Shown here: one piece after another, positions 1 to 11,159 of the stretch
Layout of the letters: every line of letters starts with the position of its first letter
How positions within the stretch are numbered: the stretch's first letter is position 1
Source: Clavelina lepadiformis
Taxonomy: Eukaryota; Chordata; Ascidiacea; Aplousobranchia; Clavelinidae
Direction: 5' to 3'
DNA: 64,000 bases
NCBI RefSeq assembly: GCF_947623445.1
Contig: NC_135245.1
Coordinates: forward strand, 2,487,501-2,551,500
Notes under the pieces: generated by a model
What the model was told of the DNA's origin: nothing
The model's input: only the letters and a program-made list of their open reading frames with translations
Database searches by the model: none
Translations under genes and position numbers: made by a program

Positions 1-678
1 GATGGCGACGGTAGGGAATTATCAACCAAATTTCGAGAACTTTTTTCTGCTTTCATTGGTTCATTGTTTTCTGGCAATGGCGCCCGTGCTAGGAATGACT
101 AACTTCCGAAACTAGCTCAGTTAGTTTGACTGATACCATGTTTCTATGCGGACGTCATAGCCTTACACTTTGTCACATCGTGCGAATGACTGTAAACAAA
201 AGAAAAAGTTTCGTGCATGCTTTATGTAGAAATGCTTATTTTTTTCTGTTTAACAGTAGATCTAAATATACAAAAACTTACAGTTAAAGAAATTAACCTC
301 CCACTTATCGCAAACGTACTGAAATTTTGTTTAAAAACTTAAAACTTAGGCGTTATGAACTTTGCGGAGTTTATGGCTTTTCTGGGACGTCTTTATCAGC
401 TTCAGTTCTTCGGGAATGACCCTGGAAAATTTTGGAATACGTCACAAGATCAACCACCACAACCTCCTCCTCGACCAAGCCACACGCGAAGATCAGAGCA
501 CGAACATCGTACGAATCGGCCAACGCCGGGAGCTCCGGCTCCGGGTGCGCCTCCGCGTCCGCCCAAAAATTCTTCCTGGAGTCAGGCAGAAATGTGCGAA
601 GATTCGCCCCCGCTGTTTAAAGCCCCACAACCACCTTCCAAAACGAGACCACACGGCTTTGGTCGGCCTAAATACTGA
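1..678 (+). CDS. EF-hand protein with proline-rich tail, C-terminal part (5' end outside window)
   Basis: Only the end of this gene is inside the window. Bases 1-10 are the end of an exon reading D-G-D-G, followed by a GT donor at 11-12. The last exon runs 350-678 after an AG at 348-349. Joining them restores a canonical calcium-binding loop end, DGDGVMNFAEF, then MAFLGRLYQLQFFG and about 85 residues rich in proline, arginine and serine, with a stop at 676-678. The same exon pair, with the intron at the same place inside the loop, occurs in the inverted gene at 2434-3477, which supports both models. Calcium binding is expected from the loop; the partner and role are unknown. The tails of the two paralogues share only the first 15 or so residues after the EF-hand and then diverge. 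Confidence 0.75.
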
Positions 679-2433
679 GAAAACCTCGGTCACTCGTTTG
701 GAACATGGAGCTCAGGAAAAAGTTTGTAGGTTACCGGTTTATAGGTACCGGCTACCGTAGCAACTTTTGGAATTCAAACGAGTAGCAATTCAAGTGGCTT
801 GGATGCGAAAAGAGTAATGATTTTTTCAAATGTTGATTGTAACAAACTCAACAAGGGAATGAAGATTTAAAAGCCTATGATTAATATATTATTTGTTGTC
901 TGTTTTTTTTTTGTTTTCTGTATACTTTTCAATTAAATATTGTACTGTTTGTCGTCGTTGTTGAAAGCTGCATCGTCATGAAATTTGCAACAGACGCGTA
1001 TTAAAACCTCTTTGTTTTGGGTCTAGCATTTTTATTTGGTTTTTAAGCCTTTGTGCCCAAACGTATTCTACTGTTTACAAATGTATTAAAGCATTTAGCC
1101 AAACCCAATTTATTCAGCGATACGTCTGTGCTGTGTGGATACTACAACATCATAAATCCCCAATTTATTGATATTGGCCAGAGGGAGCGGTCTATAGCTA
1201 CAGTAATTAGACATAACATTTCAAAAGCGAATATTTTTGATAGAAACTATTATAGCTTTAGTTTATTAAAAATAATCAAAACTATGGCCTGCAGGTTGGA
1301 TCCACAAACTAGTGAATGAATTTTGCATTTGATTTAACAAGCCAAACGCGAAAGCTTTACAAGTGAGATCGGTAAAATCAAACAGCCACTTAAGAAAAAC
1401 CTCTGTATACAAGGAATGGCTTTATATGGAAAAAAGCCAATTAAGGATACAAATAATATCATAGCCTATAATAACTCTCTATATATAAGTCAACATTTGG
1501 TGAGCTTTGCGGACAAATTTGCGGAAAAGGTTTTCTCTCATTTCCCAATTAGATGTTGATGTTGATAATGATGTTGAGATGTTGATGGTGATTTAAGATG
1601 TTTAAACATTAATTCAGCGAAAGGCCTGCGCAGTAAAATCACTGTACAATGTATCAGGCTAGGATCACGCCAGACTCAGTCGGTATCAGTTTATTTGATT
1701 CATCCCGCTTGTAACTGTTCTGCAGAATCTCTTTGAAGTTCTATGCACTAGAATATGTCAAAGTATTCGCCGTTTGCTGAAAATGTTTACTAAACTAAAC
1801 CACCTGCTGGACTAACGCGTACAAAAATCAGCGAGTCAGCAAAAAGCACAAACAAATCAGGATCTTTTCTTAAGGAATCTAAAGGCCGGATGGATGGATG
1901 GATGGATGCCGGCCGGATGGACTACAGCTAAAGAAACCAACGGCGCAATTATAACAAATAAAAGCCAAGTTTTGTCGAGTTATCAGCAGTCATCATGCTG
2001 GCCGGCATTTTGCATGCGAAGAAGTTATAAAGCGCGAAGGCATTCTTGGTTCTGACATTGCAATAGGTGCATGTATGACTAAGCTTATAAAAGCAGCTTA
2101 AAACCTCACATACGTGGACCTCATTAATACTCCTAAAACATAAAGCTGAAATGCACATATATATATCGAATTATATTAACACTATGTGCAGACGTGTTCA
2201 ATCAAGTAGGCCTACCTGTAAATCGTAAAAAGTCTCCAATACATGCATGGTCAATTATTAAAGCTATGTATATGTAAACGATAAATGATAAGCCATGGGC
2301 GTGGGAAGAACAGACATAAAATTATCGTGACACAATTAAGTAGTACAAAAAAAACAAAACAAAGAAGTTGTCAAAGACGGACTTATCGATGCCATAATAA
2401 CTTTTCATGGCCGCTAACGGCCGCTGACTGAGG
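679..2433. other. Spacer between the two convergent EF-hand genes
   Basis: This is the shared 3' side of two tail-to-tail genes. I see no supported exon. A frame at 1053-1319 has no family resemblance and no clean splice context. Simple repeats include a GATGTT-rich stretch near 1553-1600 and a GGAT tract at 1887-1907. Confidence 0.5.
1887..1907. repeat. (GGAT)n microsatellite
   Basis: About five consecutive GGAT units lie between two GGCCGG-type motifs. It is a simple sequence repeat with no sign of function. Confidence 0.8.
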
Positions 2434-3477
2434 CTACTGGGGCTTTGGAGGCTTTTGAGGCTTGTGGGGTTTTACCGCTGTCGCTGGTACTTGACATTCT
2501 TGTTCCTTGCTTGCGCGTGGAGCAGGCTTCGGCTCTCGAAGATGCGACGGTTTTTGTTTCGATTTCCAAAAATTTCCGGGATCACTTCCAAAGAATTGCA
2601 GCTGATAAAGTCGACCCAAAAATGCCATAAACTCGGAAAAATTCATTTCACCTAAAGCAGACATAAAATATAGTGAATCTATTGTTTATTGCATCTATAG
2701 TTCATATATGTGCAGGCAAAATATACAGTGTGAAGAAATACGAAGCGAAATCTATTCAAGATATAAATGAAAATAAATCGGTTTATAAGCTAAGGATCGA
2801 TATCAACATCGCAAAGAAATGCTCATTAACAAATTAAATTATTATTTGAAAAATATGAATGATAGATTACCGTCTCCGTCGTAGTCAATATCACCAATTA
2901 TGTCTTCGCATTGACTCGAAGTGACCTTCGAACCGCACTGACGTAACAGGTTACGTAATTCTCTATATTGCAGAGTGCCCCCTTCATCGACATCATGTTT
3001 GTTAAATACTTGAAGAATCGTGGTCGCAGCATCCATTAGACTTGCCTCGGTCGACGAATTATGTGTGCCTTAAGAACGTTGCATTATTCAGTAGAGTGAA
3101 ATAAAAATAGCAAACCCGATAGGCTTAGACTTAAACTTATAAGTTAATGTACAACAAAACTTGCATATTCATCTTATCACACGACATTGCATACTGTGTG
3201 ACCTTATAAGAGACGCAACGGTTTTGCAGATCGCTTGGCAGTTTTAGCCTATACATGCTATTATCACGTTTTCGTTAGCAAGTTATTCCCACTGTAGCTA
3301 TTCGTTCAGTGTTTCCATGCTTTAAAAGTAGCTTTCATTTTACATTTATAGTGGAAACAAATGGAAACAAAATCAAATAATAATTTAAAAGTATATGCAG
3401 TACTTACAATAATTACAATAAATTGTAAGTACATAACTAGTTAAAATGTTTATACCTGAATTAGGTTGCAAGGCCAT
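2434..3477 (-). CDS. Two-EF-hand calcium-binding protein, proline-rich C-terminus
   Basis: Three exons on the minus strand: 3477-3456, 3068-2871 and 2651-2434, with GT-AG junctions and consistent phases, give 145 residues. Exon 1 encodes only MALQPNS plus one base of the next codon. Exon 2 holds a first EF-hand loop, DVDEGGTLQYRE, with glycine instead of aspartate or asparagine at position 5, and the start of a second. The second loop, DYDGDGEMNFSE, is completed in exon 3 and looks fully canonical. A tail rich in Pro, Lys and Ala follows. This is a calmodulin-superfamily fold, but I do not recognise an orthologue. It lies tail to tail with a paralogue at the left edge. The short first exon is the least certain part, although its phase and donor fit. 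Confidence 0.8.
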
Positions 3478-5637
3478 GGCAAACGAGCAGTGAGTTTATC
3501 AGAGGTTGGTCAGTTTCTTTATAACACAAGTAAAGGGCAGATTCTCCAAAAAGTCTTCGTCGGTTTTATAGATTTAATGATCACTAAATTTTTTGTATAC
3601 GTCTTAGCTGTATAGCTCCTACAAGTTTTATATCTTATTCGACGAAAAGTTACGACGAAATGCTTTGACTTATCCTGCCAACAGGCATTTGTCTAAAATT
3701 CTGCTTACTTCCTATGTATCTGAAGAATAGACCTAAACATTTATATCAAATAACTTTACAATATTTTACCAACTTGATAATATGCTAAGCGTAGCATATC
3801 CCGCAAGAAGTTTATTGTGGGCACCTACTTCATATCACGCCTCAGCACATCTTCTATTTTCCGTGATTTCACGAAGGAGCTGAATAAATTTTAACTCATG
3901 CATCTAAAAAGTTGCACCCCAGGAAGTTATCGTCATTAGGTTAGCGTGTAACTAGCCTTAAAGAACGCCATGGTTTGTAATTGATGGCTTTTTCTTCGGA
4001 CCTGATGTCATCCCGTTATTTGTCACCTGCACGTTACATAACCATAACTGACAGACTGACCATAACGTTACTCTTTACCATAACTGACAGTCCTTTTGCC
4101 GCACAGACATCACTACACGCCATGCGTTGACTCAAACGACTTTTTGAGAAAGTTTTTGTCATTCGATTTAATTATAAACAAGTTATGTTCTAAATACGTT
4201 GCCCTATAACTAATGCGCGATGGTTGCGTGTTTCCTGTTGTCAGCATTATCGATCAATTTTTAAGGAAAGCCATGCTGTTGGTCATACATTAAAACGCTA
4301 ATAGAATCTTGCCATAAATTTTGATCTGCCCGTATTTGTACATGTTTTATCTTGAATGTTCTAAAAAGTTTTGACCTATTTGTGATAGTTTCGAGCGTTT
4401 TACACTTGACAAACAAATGGGAAAAATCATCCCCAAAATAGAAGTCTTCGAAATGTACTGATATAGACTACTTGCTTGTAAAACTTTGTCTTACCATTAT
4501 CTACCGCCACCGATAAAAAGTTTCAAGATTTTAGAACGCAGAAACAAGATCAAATGACGTCAAAAAATTTTGAAGTCACAAATGTTTATGAAATTGCCCG
4601 CCTGCGAAAACTAAATATCTTACGCGGCAGACACAAGAATTAGTCGAAAACGGTTTATGTTTTTTTTTAATCGAATGTTTAAAATTCAGTTATTTCGAAA
4701 CTTTGGGCACAAGATATATCACATTGTTGTTTTAAATACGTCCAAGACTCCAAGTTTTTTATTGTCATGACGCTACAAATCCGGCCAATCAAAAGACACA
4801 ACGATTGGTGTAATCAGTAAAATTTCTATGCAAACTTCGGTGCATCTAATATTCGGAGCGGCCTCTAATTCTGAGTAGGAATAATACAGTACACGACCAA
4901 AACACAAGTAAATGCAACGCAAATGTGTATTCCTAAGCTCTCGTTCTCATTCTTTCATTTTATGTATAATTATGTTGTGATATTAGTCACTGCGCGGCAA
5001 CATTGAGATGATCGTGATTGACAACACGTGCCACTCGGCTTACCAAGTGAGAAATATAAATCTTTAAGGAAGGGAATTTGGCCGAGGGAGAAATTGAGAA
5101 AACAGGAAAGGATAGTGGGTTTATTGCTTCTGCGGTCATATCATATTACTCATAAATATCATTTAACAGCACTTCTTCAAACTGCGAATACAGTCTCAAA
5201 TATGGGCAAAATGTGTATATTCCCTTTGTATAAAAAAAAATTTAGTAATTTTTTCGTTGCATTTATGGGGGGGGGGGGGGGGGGGTTCATTTGTGTAAAT
5301 TTTAATCCCGAGTGAACCTCACCTTCCCTTGTTACATCACAATATATTCAATATTTCATGTTACTGTAAATTTAAGTTGGGGAGGATTTGAAAACATTTG
5401 AAATTAGAAACATAGAAAAGCAAAAAGAAAACGTTACAAACCACTGATTTAGACGTAATAATCATAATGAAGCCACTGGCGTCTCTTTGCAAAGGTGTTA
5501 TCTACCGCCAAGCATACTAATCATAAACCATAAACTTGAATCTTGACAACGTTTTGCATAACAAATAATTTAGCATAACTATTGCATAAAAACGTACAAT
5601 ACCACAGGTCTCCATGGCAAAAAGATTTGTGTAAGTA
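3478..5637. other. No gene recognised
   Basis: Upstream of the EF-hand gene and downstream of the membrane-protein gene. The sequence is AT-rich, with scattered short frames and a 19-base guanine run at 5267-5285. I find no convincing exon on either strand. Confidence 0.45.
5267..5285 (+). repeat. Poly-G tract, 19 bases
   Basis: An uninterrupted run of 19 guanines in otherwise AT-rich DNA. Such a run can form G-quadruplex structure and is also prone to length error in sequencing, so its exact length should not be trusted. Confidence 0.85.
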
Positions 5638-6785
5638 TCATGATAAAAGTTTTCCATAACGATATTCAAATCCGGAATGCTTTCGCTTTTTAGCACCGCA
5701 AAAGCGAAGCGATATAACAGATTTCCATATCATTCTTCTCATTAAAATAACAAAAAGAACGATACAGACTACAACGAAAAGCGTCGCTAATACATCGCGC
5801 ACAAGGGAATTCTCTTCAGCATTTCTGACTGGTTTCACATATTTCTCACCGGTGTTGAGGGGTCTGAAAATATCGACGTCTTCAATGTTATTATGGATAT
5901 CGTTACCAACCAAGTCCAGTTCGCTTTCCTTCCAAGCCTCCTGATCTTCGTGTGCGGGATCCTAAACAAACAAGGTGACGCGCAATAAGCTTTCTTGTGT
6001 ATAAGTTTGGACAACATTGTCCTTCGGCCATTTACGCAATTTGTAAAATTTAGATGTTGCGTCATGTGTGTTTATTTTCCCGTACTTGTCACTAATCAGA
6101 CTTTGACCAGTTGGTAAACTGACACAAACACATTGCAATGATTACGCAAACATTTCGGCAGCATTCCGGCTTGCGCAAATGATTTCTGTACAGCCATCGA
6201 CAACATATATAATTTAATTAACAGTCTCACCTGATCGCTCAATTTGCTTCTATCTGGGATTATTTCGACAACAGATGAAACCTTCATTTTTTCAGGCTCA
6301 TTTGTGGTTGATGATACGTCAACATCATTATTTTGTGTATCGCTATGTTCTAATTTAGCGTCCAATATGGTGTTTTTCACTTCATCGTTCGTTGTTATGT
6401 TGTCAGCAGTTACATCATCAGCAACAGTTTCTTCAAGTTTAACGTTGTCACTGCCAACGCTAATGTCGGTTTTGTGCGTTTCCAAAGACGGTTTGTTTTC
6501 GTTTGATAAATTGGGCAACTTGTCTTCGTACTGATCCGCTACAGGCCTTACATCTTGTGTTATGTCATAGTTTGCCATATTTTTTTCAATTACGTCATCA
6601 ATTTCTTGGTTTGACGTATTTGCTTGCAAGATCTTATCAACGTTTGGCGTAGGAAATTCTGAAGCATCGTGATCTTGCTGCTTCAAAGCAATTAAACTTG
6701 AAGTGTTCTGCTCATTTCTTTCAATAGCAGCTCCCACTGACAATTGGATTAACCACAAGTTAACACAAATAAATATCAACTTCAT
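5638..6785 (-). CDS. Type I membrane protein with acidic ectodomain and YXXL tail motif
   Basis: Two exons, 6785-6231 and 5961-5638, join in phase 0 at a GT-AG intron and give 292 residues. The N-terminus is a typical signal peptide (about residues 1-19). It is followed by roughly 220 residues rich in Asp, Glu, Ser, Thr and Asn with several N-glycosylation sequons. A hydrophobic segment at about 242-259 is the single membrane span. A basic cytoplasmic tail of about 30 residues follows, and YGKL near its end (about 287-290) fits a tyrosine-based sorting signal. This layout resembles TGN38/TGOLN2 and KCT2-type proteins, which cycle through the trans-Golgi network. That assignment is an inference from architecture, because the ectodomain is low in complexity. 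Gene structure is well supported; function is not. Confidence 0.7.
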
Positions 6786-9208
6786 GTTATTCAGCTAACT
6801 GTTCCAGGACAACAGCACCAGAATTGTACAGACTACAGATAAACGATATCTAAAATTACATGCTCTTCAGACCTGTCTAGTCTGCTTGATATTGCAATAA
6901 ATTGTGAACCCGTTTCTGTTAATATTAATATACCGTTATAGTAGGCTATTGAAGAAGCCACGCAAAACAAAAAACCTGTAGCCTAGCGCGGGTATTCAAA
7001 CGCCAACTCTAAACTAATGCACAATCCATTCAACGTTGCATTGTTACAATAATGTTATGGTTTCTCATGGTTACCACAGCAGCAAAACAACCTTTAGCTC
7101 AGTACAGTGCTGCGTGAATCAACCCATGCCTGCCAGCTTATTGCTTCAATTGTTTAATCATGTCAACCAAATATGCCAGTTTCCGCACATTCAAATCTCG
7201 CCTCGCGTTTGGGGGCAATGTTTAAATAATATCTTTATTGCCTGTGCTTGATAAGTACGCTGTGTCCACATAATATTAACCTTTCTACAAACTTGCGAAA
7301 CAGTAACTCACGATTGCTGACTAACGATTTTGTATTACTTCATTTCATGAACTTCAGGCTTAAAATGCTGAAATGGCTTGGTTACCTAATACTAACTTAA
7401 TTTTTACGGAAGCGCGAAACCTGTAAAAATCAAACTAAGATTATGCGAGTTACATGTTATGGCAGAAAATATGGATAAAACCATGGCCGCTGAAATTCAA
7501 CCGTAAACCAAACAATCACGTATAGCATATATATACCTTCTATTTATAAGGGCAACACACTGTCTGATCGCAACTAGGCAACATACTCATGTGGCTTAGC
7601 TATAGCCGCAACAACTTTTCAAACAGCAGTTTACTGAAACCGAAATTTCCTGTTGATGTCAAGCGAACAATGTTTAATGTCGCTTTTCTCTTCCACGCCC
7701 CAAAACAGGCCTGTGCAATGTTCTCAAGAGCTTTGATGAAAAGTGTTTCAAATCAAATCTGACCCAATCGACTATTTTCAGCAACGGAATGCTTGACTTA
7801 TATAGTCATTTCAAACCAGGCTCGATTGAAAACGATGATATTTTAAACACGTCATACCAATGATACTAACCTTCTATTGTGAGTAGAACAGCTGATGTCA
7901 GATTTACTACATCGCTTGACAAAGCAGTAGCTGCTTGAGGGCAAAGTTTGCATGACATATTTTCTTGCAAGTTTAATAACAGTAGAACTAAAAGTTTAAT
8001 GCGCCCCTATAGTGACGTCTGTCGAGCACATAATTAATACGTAATCTTCACTGGCTTAAGTGCTTGTAACATTTTTTTATGTGGTTATGAATTTAACTAA
8101 ACTTTCTTTCAGCGAACACCAGAACAGTCATTATTTTAGTATTGGTGTAAAATCAGACAAGTCAAAAGGTAATGCGTGCAGCTGCTAGTCATGCATTGGC
8201 CTATAAAGTATGGTATCGAAATCTTTGTGATCGAACAGCGGAAAAACTTTGCATAGCTTGCTTGTCTGCGTCCATTGTCTGATAAATTATTTTGTAGTCT
8301 TGTCCAATTTAATGTTAAATGTCTTAAATAGCCTACATAAAGGTACTCCAACGATCGCCCAGCCGAGCTTCGAACCAGAGTCGACCCAATACACTGCCGA
8401 GCCGGTACATACGCCAAGTTTCAAAAGTAGGCAACCTTATCCACTAAAACAATGTTTTAAACTGTCCCTAAGAAATACTATTTGTTATTCTATACTAGCG
8501 AAAATTGCCAGAGAAATGTGCTGGCAATCCTTAACTTAACCTGACTAAATTCGAAAACGGCAATAGAAACGCATACAAATAAGCTGGCTAGCAAAAATAA
8601 CGAAGCTTGGTGAAAGCTAATCGGTTAGATCACCAGACTTGCAATCATATACATAAAAAACTAAAAAGCGGATTTGTCGAAAAACACAGAGACAAGCTCG
8701 TTAATCGGGATTTGAAAGGTGACGAATCCACACTAAGTCAAGATGTACAAAAAGACTTTTCGCAATCCGAGGATAAAGATTATTGTAACATAACCAAGGC
8801 CAAGTCAATGGCCAGTTTACCAAGTCCTCATTAGAAAGACAGATTCTAATACCACACATTATGATAAGACAGGCTTCTTTTCTCCACCTAGAAAAAAGTG
8901 TTCCTAAAACCTCCTAAAGAAAATGTTCCGACCGTCGATTGAAAGTAATCCGTAGTTGTTGCAGTTGGTTGCTTCAGTTTAAAAGTAATGTTATTTCTAG
9001 CGGTGGTTGTTGTTGGGTCAGATTCAAAATATTCTTTGCAATCTCTGGTACTCAAGTTACAAGCTATTGTACGGTCTGATACTGTAAAATATTCACTGAA
9101 TCTTACCCCAGTTTAGTGTACTGTAGGTAGGAAAAAAGCAACTTTTGCCAGACAAAATAGAAGGTGTTGGTGATTCTTTAGTACACTTTATGGTTATAAA
9201 ACTAAAAT
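6786..9208. other. Intergenic, mostly unassigned
   Basis: I see no gene that can be supported. A frame near 8600-8834 has protein-like composition but begins without ATG and lacks a clear acceptor. A possible decayed tRNA-like repeat lies near 8336-8420. Confidence 0.4.
8336..8420 (-). repeat. Possible degenerate tRNA-derived repeat
   Basis: Read on the minus strand, a GGTTCGAAGC box-B-like word stands downstream of a GGCTCGGCAGTG stretch that could be a decayed A box. The region is GC-rich compared with its surroundings. Arms do not pair well enough for a tRNA gene. It may be the head of an old SINE. Confidence 0.25.
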
Positions 9209-10957
9209 TTATTTAAGTTTGTAGAGATGAACATCCACTATGTCATCACCATCAACGTTTACGTCATCTTTGGGAAGAAAAACCTCGCTTTCAACCCAGC
9301 TATCCATCAGTGACGTCATCTATAAAAAAAGCATTCATTTATTGCATTGGTCAGCGTGAGTGATTGTGTTGTGTTGGCTAGCTTGTCTTGGAAATGTAAC
9401 TAAAGTTATAATCAAGCATGCAACATTACCCCCAATGGTTCAAATGATTCTTCCAAACTCGGTATTGTTAAAAGAAGTTTGTTTGGTCCTCTCACAGTTG
9501 AGATTATAAACTTCCAGAGTTCCAAAACACGACAAGTGTCGGCAAAAAATTCAAAAACATTGTTCATCACAACAACATCAGCTAGGCAAAAGAGCAACGT
9601 TTGATGGATAAGACAAAAACAAAAGAATGCAATGAATATATGTATGAAACAAAAGCAGGAACAATTACAAGAATGGTCTTTGATTTATGCTGTTATACCT
9701 GACATTAGAACATTACTACAGTTGTTAACATCATCGTTAATAACAGATACTCTTTCCTTCATCTCGTACTTCTCGATAATTCCCTTCTGTATTTCACACA
9801 GGTCTCGATTTATTTCAATTCCTATTATTCTTGGACATGAAGTGTACAGATGCGCCTGGAATAAAAACAGATAAACCCTGCTGGCAACGAAGAACTCAAC
9901 AATACTCCAGTGTACTGAGTTTTATCAATATTCTTGTATCTGTATCATCATGCATTATATTGATAACAACTTTAATGCAAGAAAAGGCATAACTCACACC
10001 ATACAGAATGGAGCCTAGGCGTGAGCCAATATCAACAACAGTTTTATTTGATAAATCTGGAAGGGCTTTTTTGAATATAAACTTCAGTGTTGACGGCGAT
10101 GCTGAGTGGGATACAAACGCTGGCAAAATACAGAACATTCAAGTTAACATTTGGCTCCTTCATGTTTCAACAACAGTGTGTATGATGTTACATATTGCAT
10201 TGCAAAAACAATAGTTAGTGGTCATGATTTATAATGGGAGCTATGTGTCTATGTATGTCGTCTTTGTCTTATGCAATGACATAACATGTCTACAGTTGAT
10301 AGTACCAGTTTGTCACGTATTCACTCAATCTTCACTATAGATCTATTACATTACAAGTAAGTTAAAACAATGAACGATATATTACTTAACGGTTTTGTGT
10401 CTCGTGAGCCACAGGCAGTGCAATAGTTTCGACTAAACTTTCCTTGTTCCACCATATCATCCAAGTAATCATCGGTAAACAAAAAGTTATCGACATGTAT
10501 AGTGAAATCTTTGGTGCAATCTGCATTCTGTGTACAAAATACAGCCATTCGGTAAGAAAAATGCCGTTTTATCAACAAAAATGGTGAGTAAGTAACAAAA
10601 TATAAGCCATGGGACAGAACACTGACAAACTTGTAGCACCAAGCAACAATGACTCCATTAAATCCTAAAAATGTACCAGTAATGATGAAATATTGGCTTG
10701 TTAGTTGGCAATAATGGCAGTTCTTTTTCACTTACTCTGCCAGTAGTAGGTATATAAGTACTTTCACTTGGTAGAACTGCTTCAAAAGGAACAACCCCTC
10801 GTATATCCTCAGCAATGCTTTCTAAGACAATGTCAGAAGATTCCTTGAAACTGAACTCGTCTGATTCTGTTATCCAATTTATGAAATCGCACAAATCTTC
10901 AGATTTAATTCCTGAAGTGAATTCAATAAATTTTTGTTTCGCAATTTCAAGATCCAT
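9209..10957 (-). CDS. Class I SAM-dependent methyltransferase-like protein
   Basis: Six exons: 10957-10736, 10527-10386, 10119-9998, 9855-9699, 9581-9430 and 9319-9209. All junctions are GT-AG and the frame stays open for 301 residues. Residues 1-74 are helical and acidic. A motif RNYCTACGSRDTKPL (about 107-121) carries a CxxC pair. Motif I of the Rossmann methyltransferase fold is VVDIGSRLG (about 149-157). GIEIN (about 174-178) fits the acidic residue that holds the SAM ribose, and ADVVVMNNVFEFF (about 215-227) fits motif IV. The C-terminus ends in HLYKLK. I recall similar uncharacterised proteins in other animals but cannot name the gene or substrate. The paired cysteines could bind a metal or the substrate; this is speculation. 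An AATAAA overlaps the stop codon on the coding strand. Confidence 0.8.
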
Positions 10958-11159
10958 TGCTCGTGTTTAGAAACAAATTTCTGCAAAAACCTTACAAAAT
11001 GGCAAAATCAAACAAGAATAACATTCACTGTCATATATAAAATTCATAAATAATTGACTAATAGCAAAAGATTACAGTAAGCCTGATCATAAGGAAGAAA
11101 CCTTAGAAGTATAACTCAGGGGAACATATGAAAGAACTGTAGCTTGTAGTGAAGCTTTT

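Noticed and set aside
1053-1319. 88-codon plus-strand frame in the spacer between the EF-hand genes
   Set aside because: Composition looks like chance AT-rich translation and neither splice sites nor family features support it.
6096-6230. Read-through of the first exon of the membrane-protein gene (a 229-residue frame)
   Set aside because: A good GT donor at 6230 and an AG acceptor at 5962 join exons that add the membrane span and tail; the read-through part looks intronic.
8607-8834. 75-codon plus-strand frame with charged, protein-like composition
   Set aside because: It starts at GTG, has no convincing acceptor, no paralogue in the window and no domain I recognise.
10658-10735. Extension of the methyltransferase first exon past R74
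   Set aside because: A perfect GTAAGT donor lies at 10735 and the phase matches the next exon, so the extra residues are intronic.
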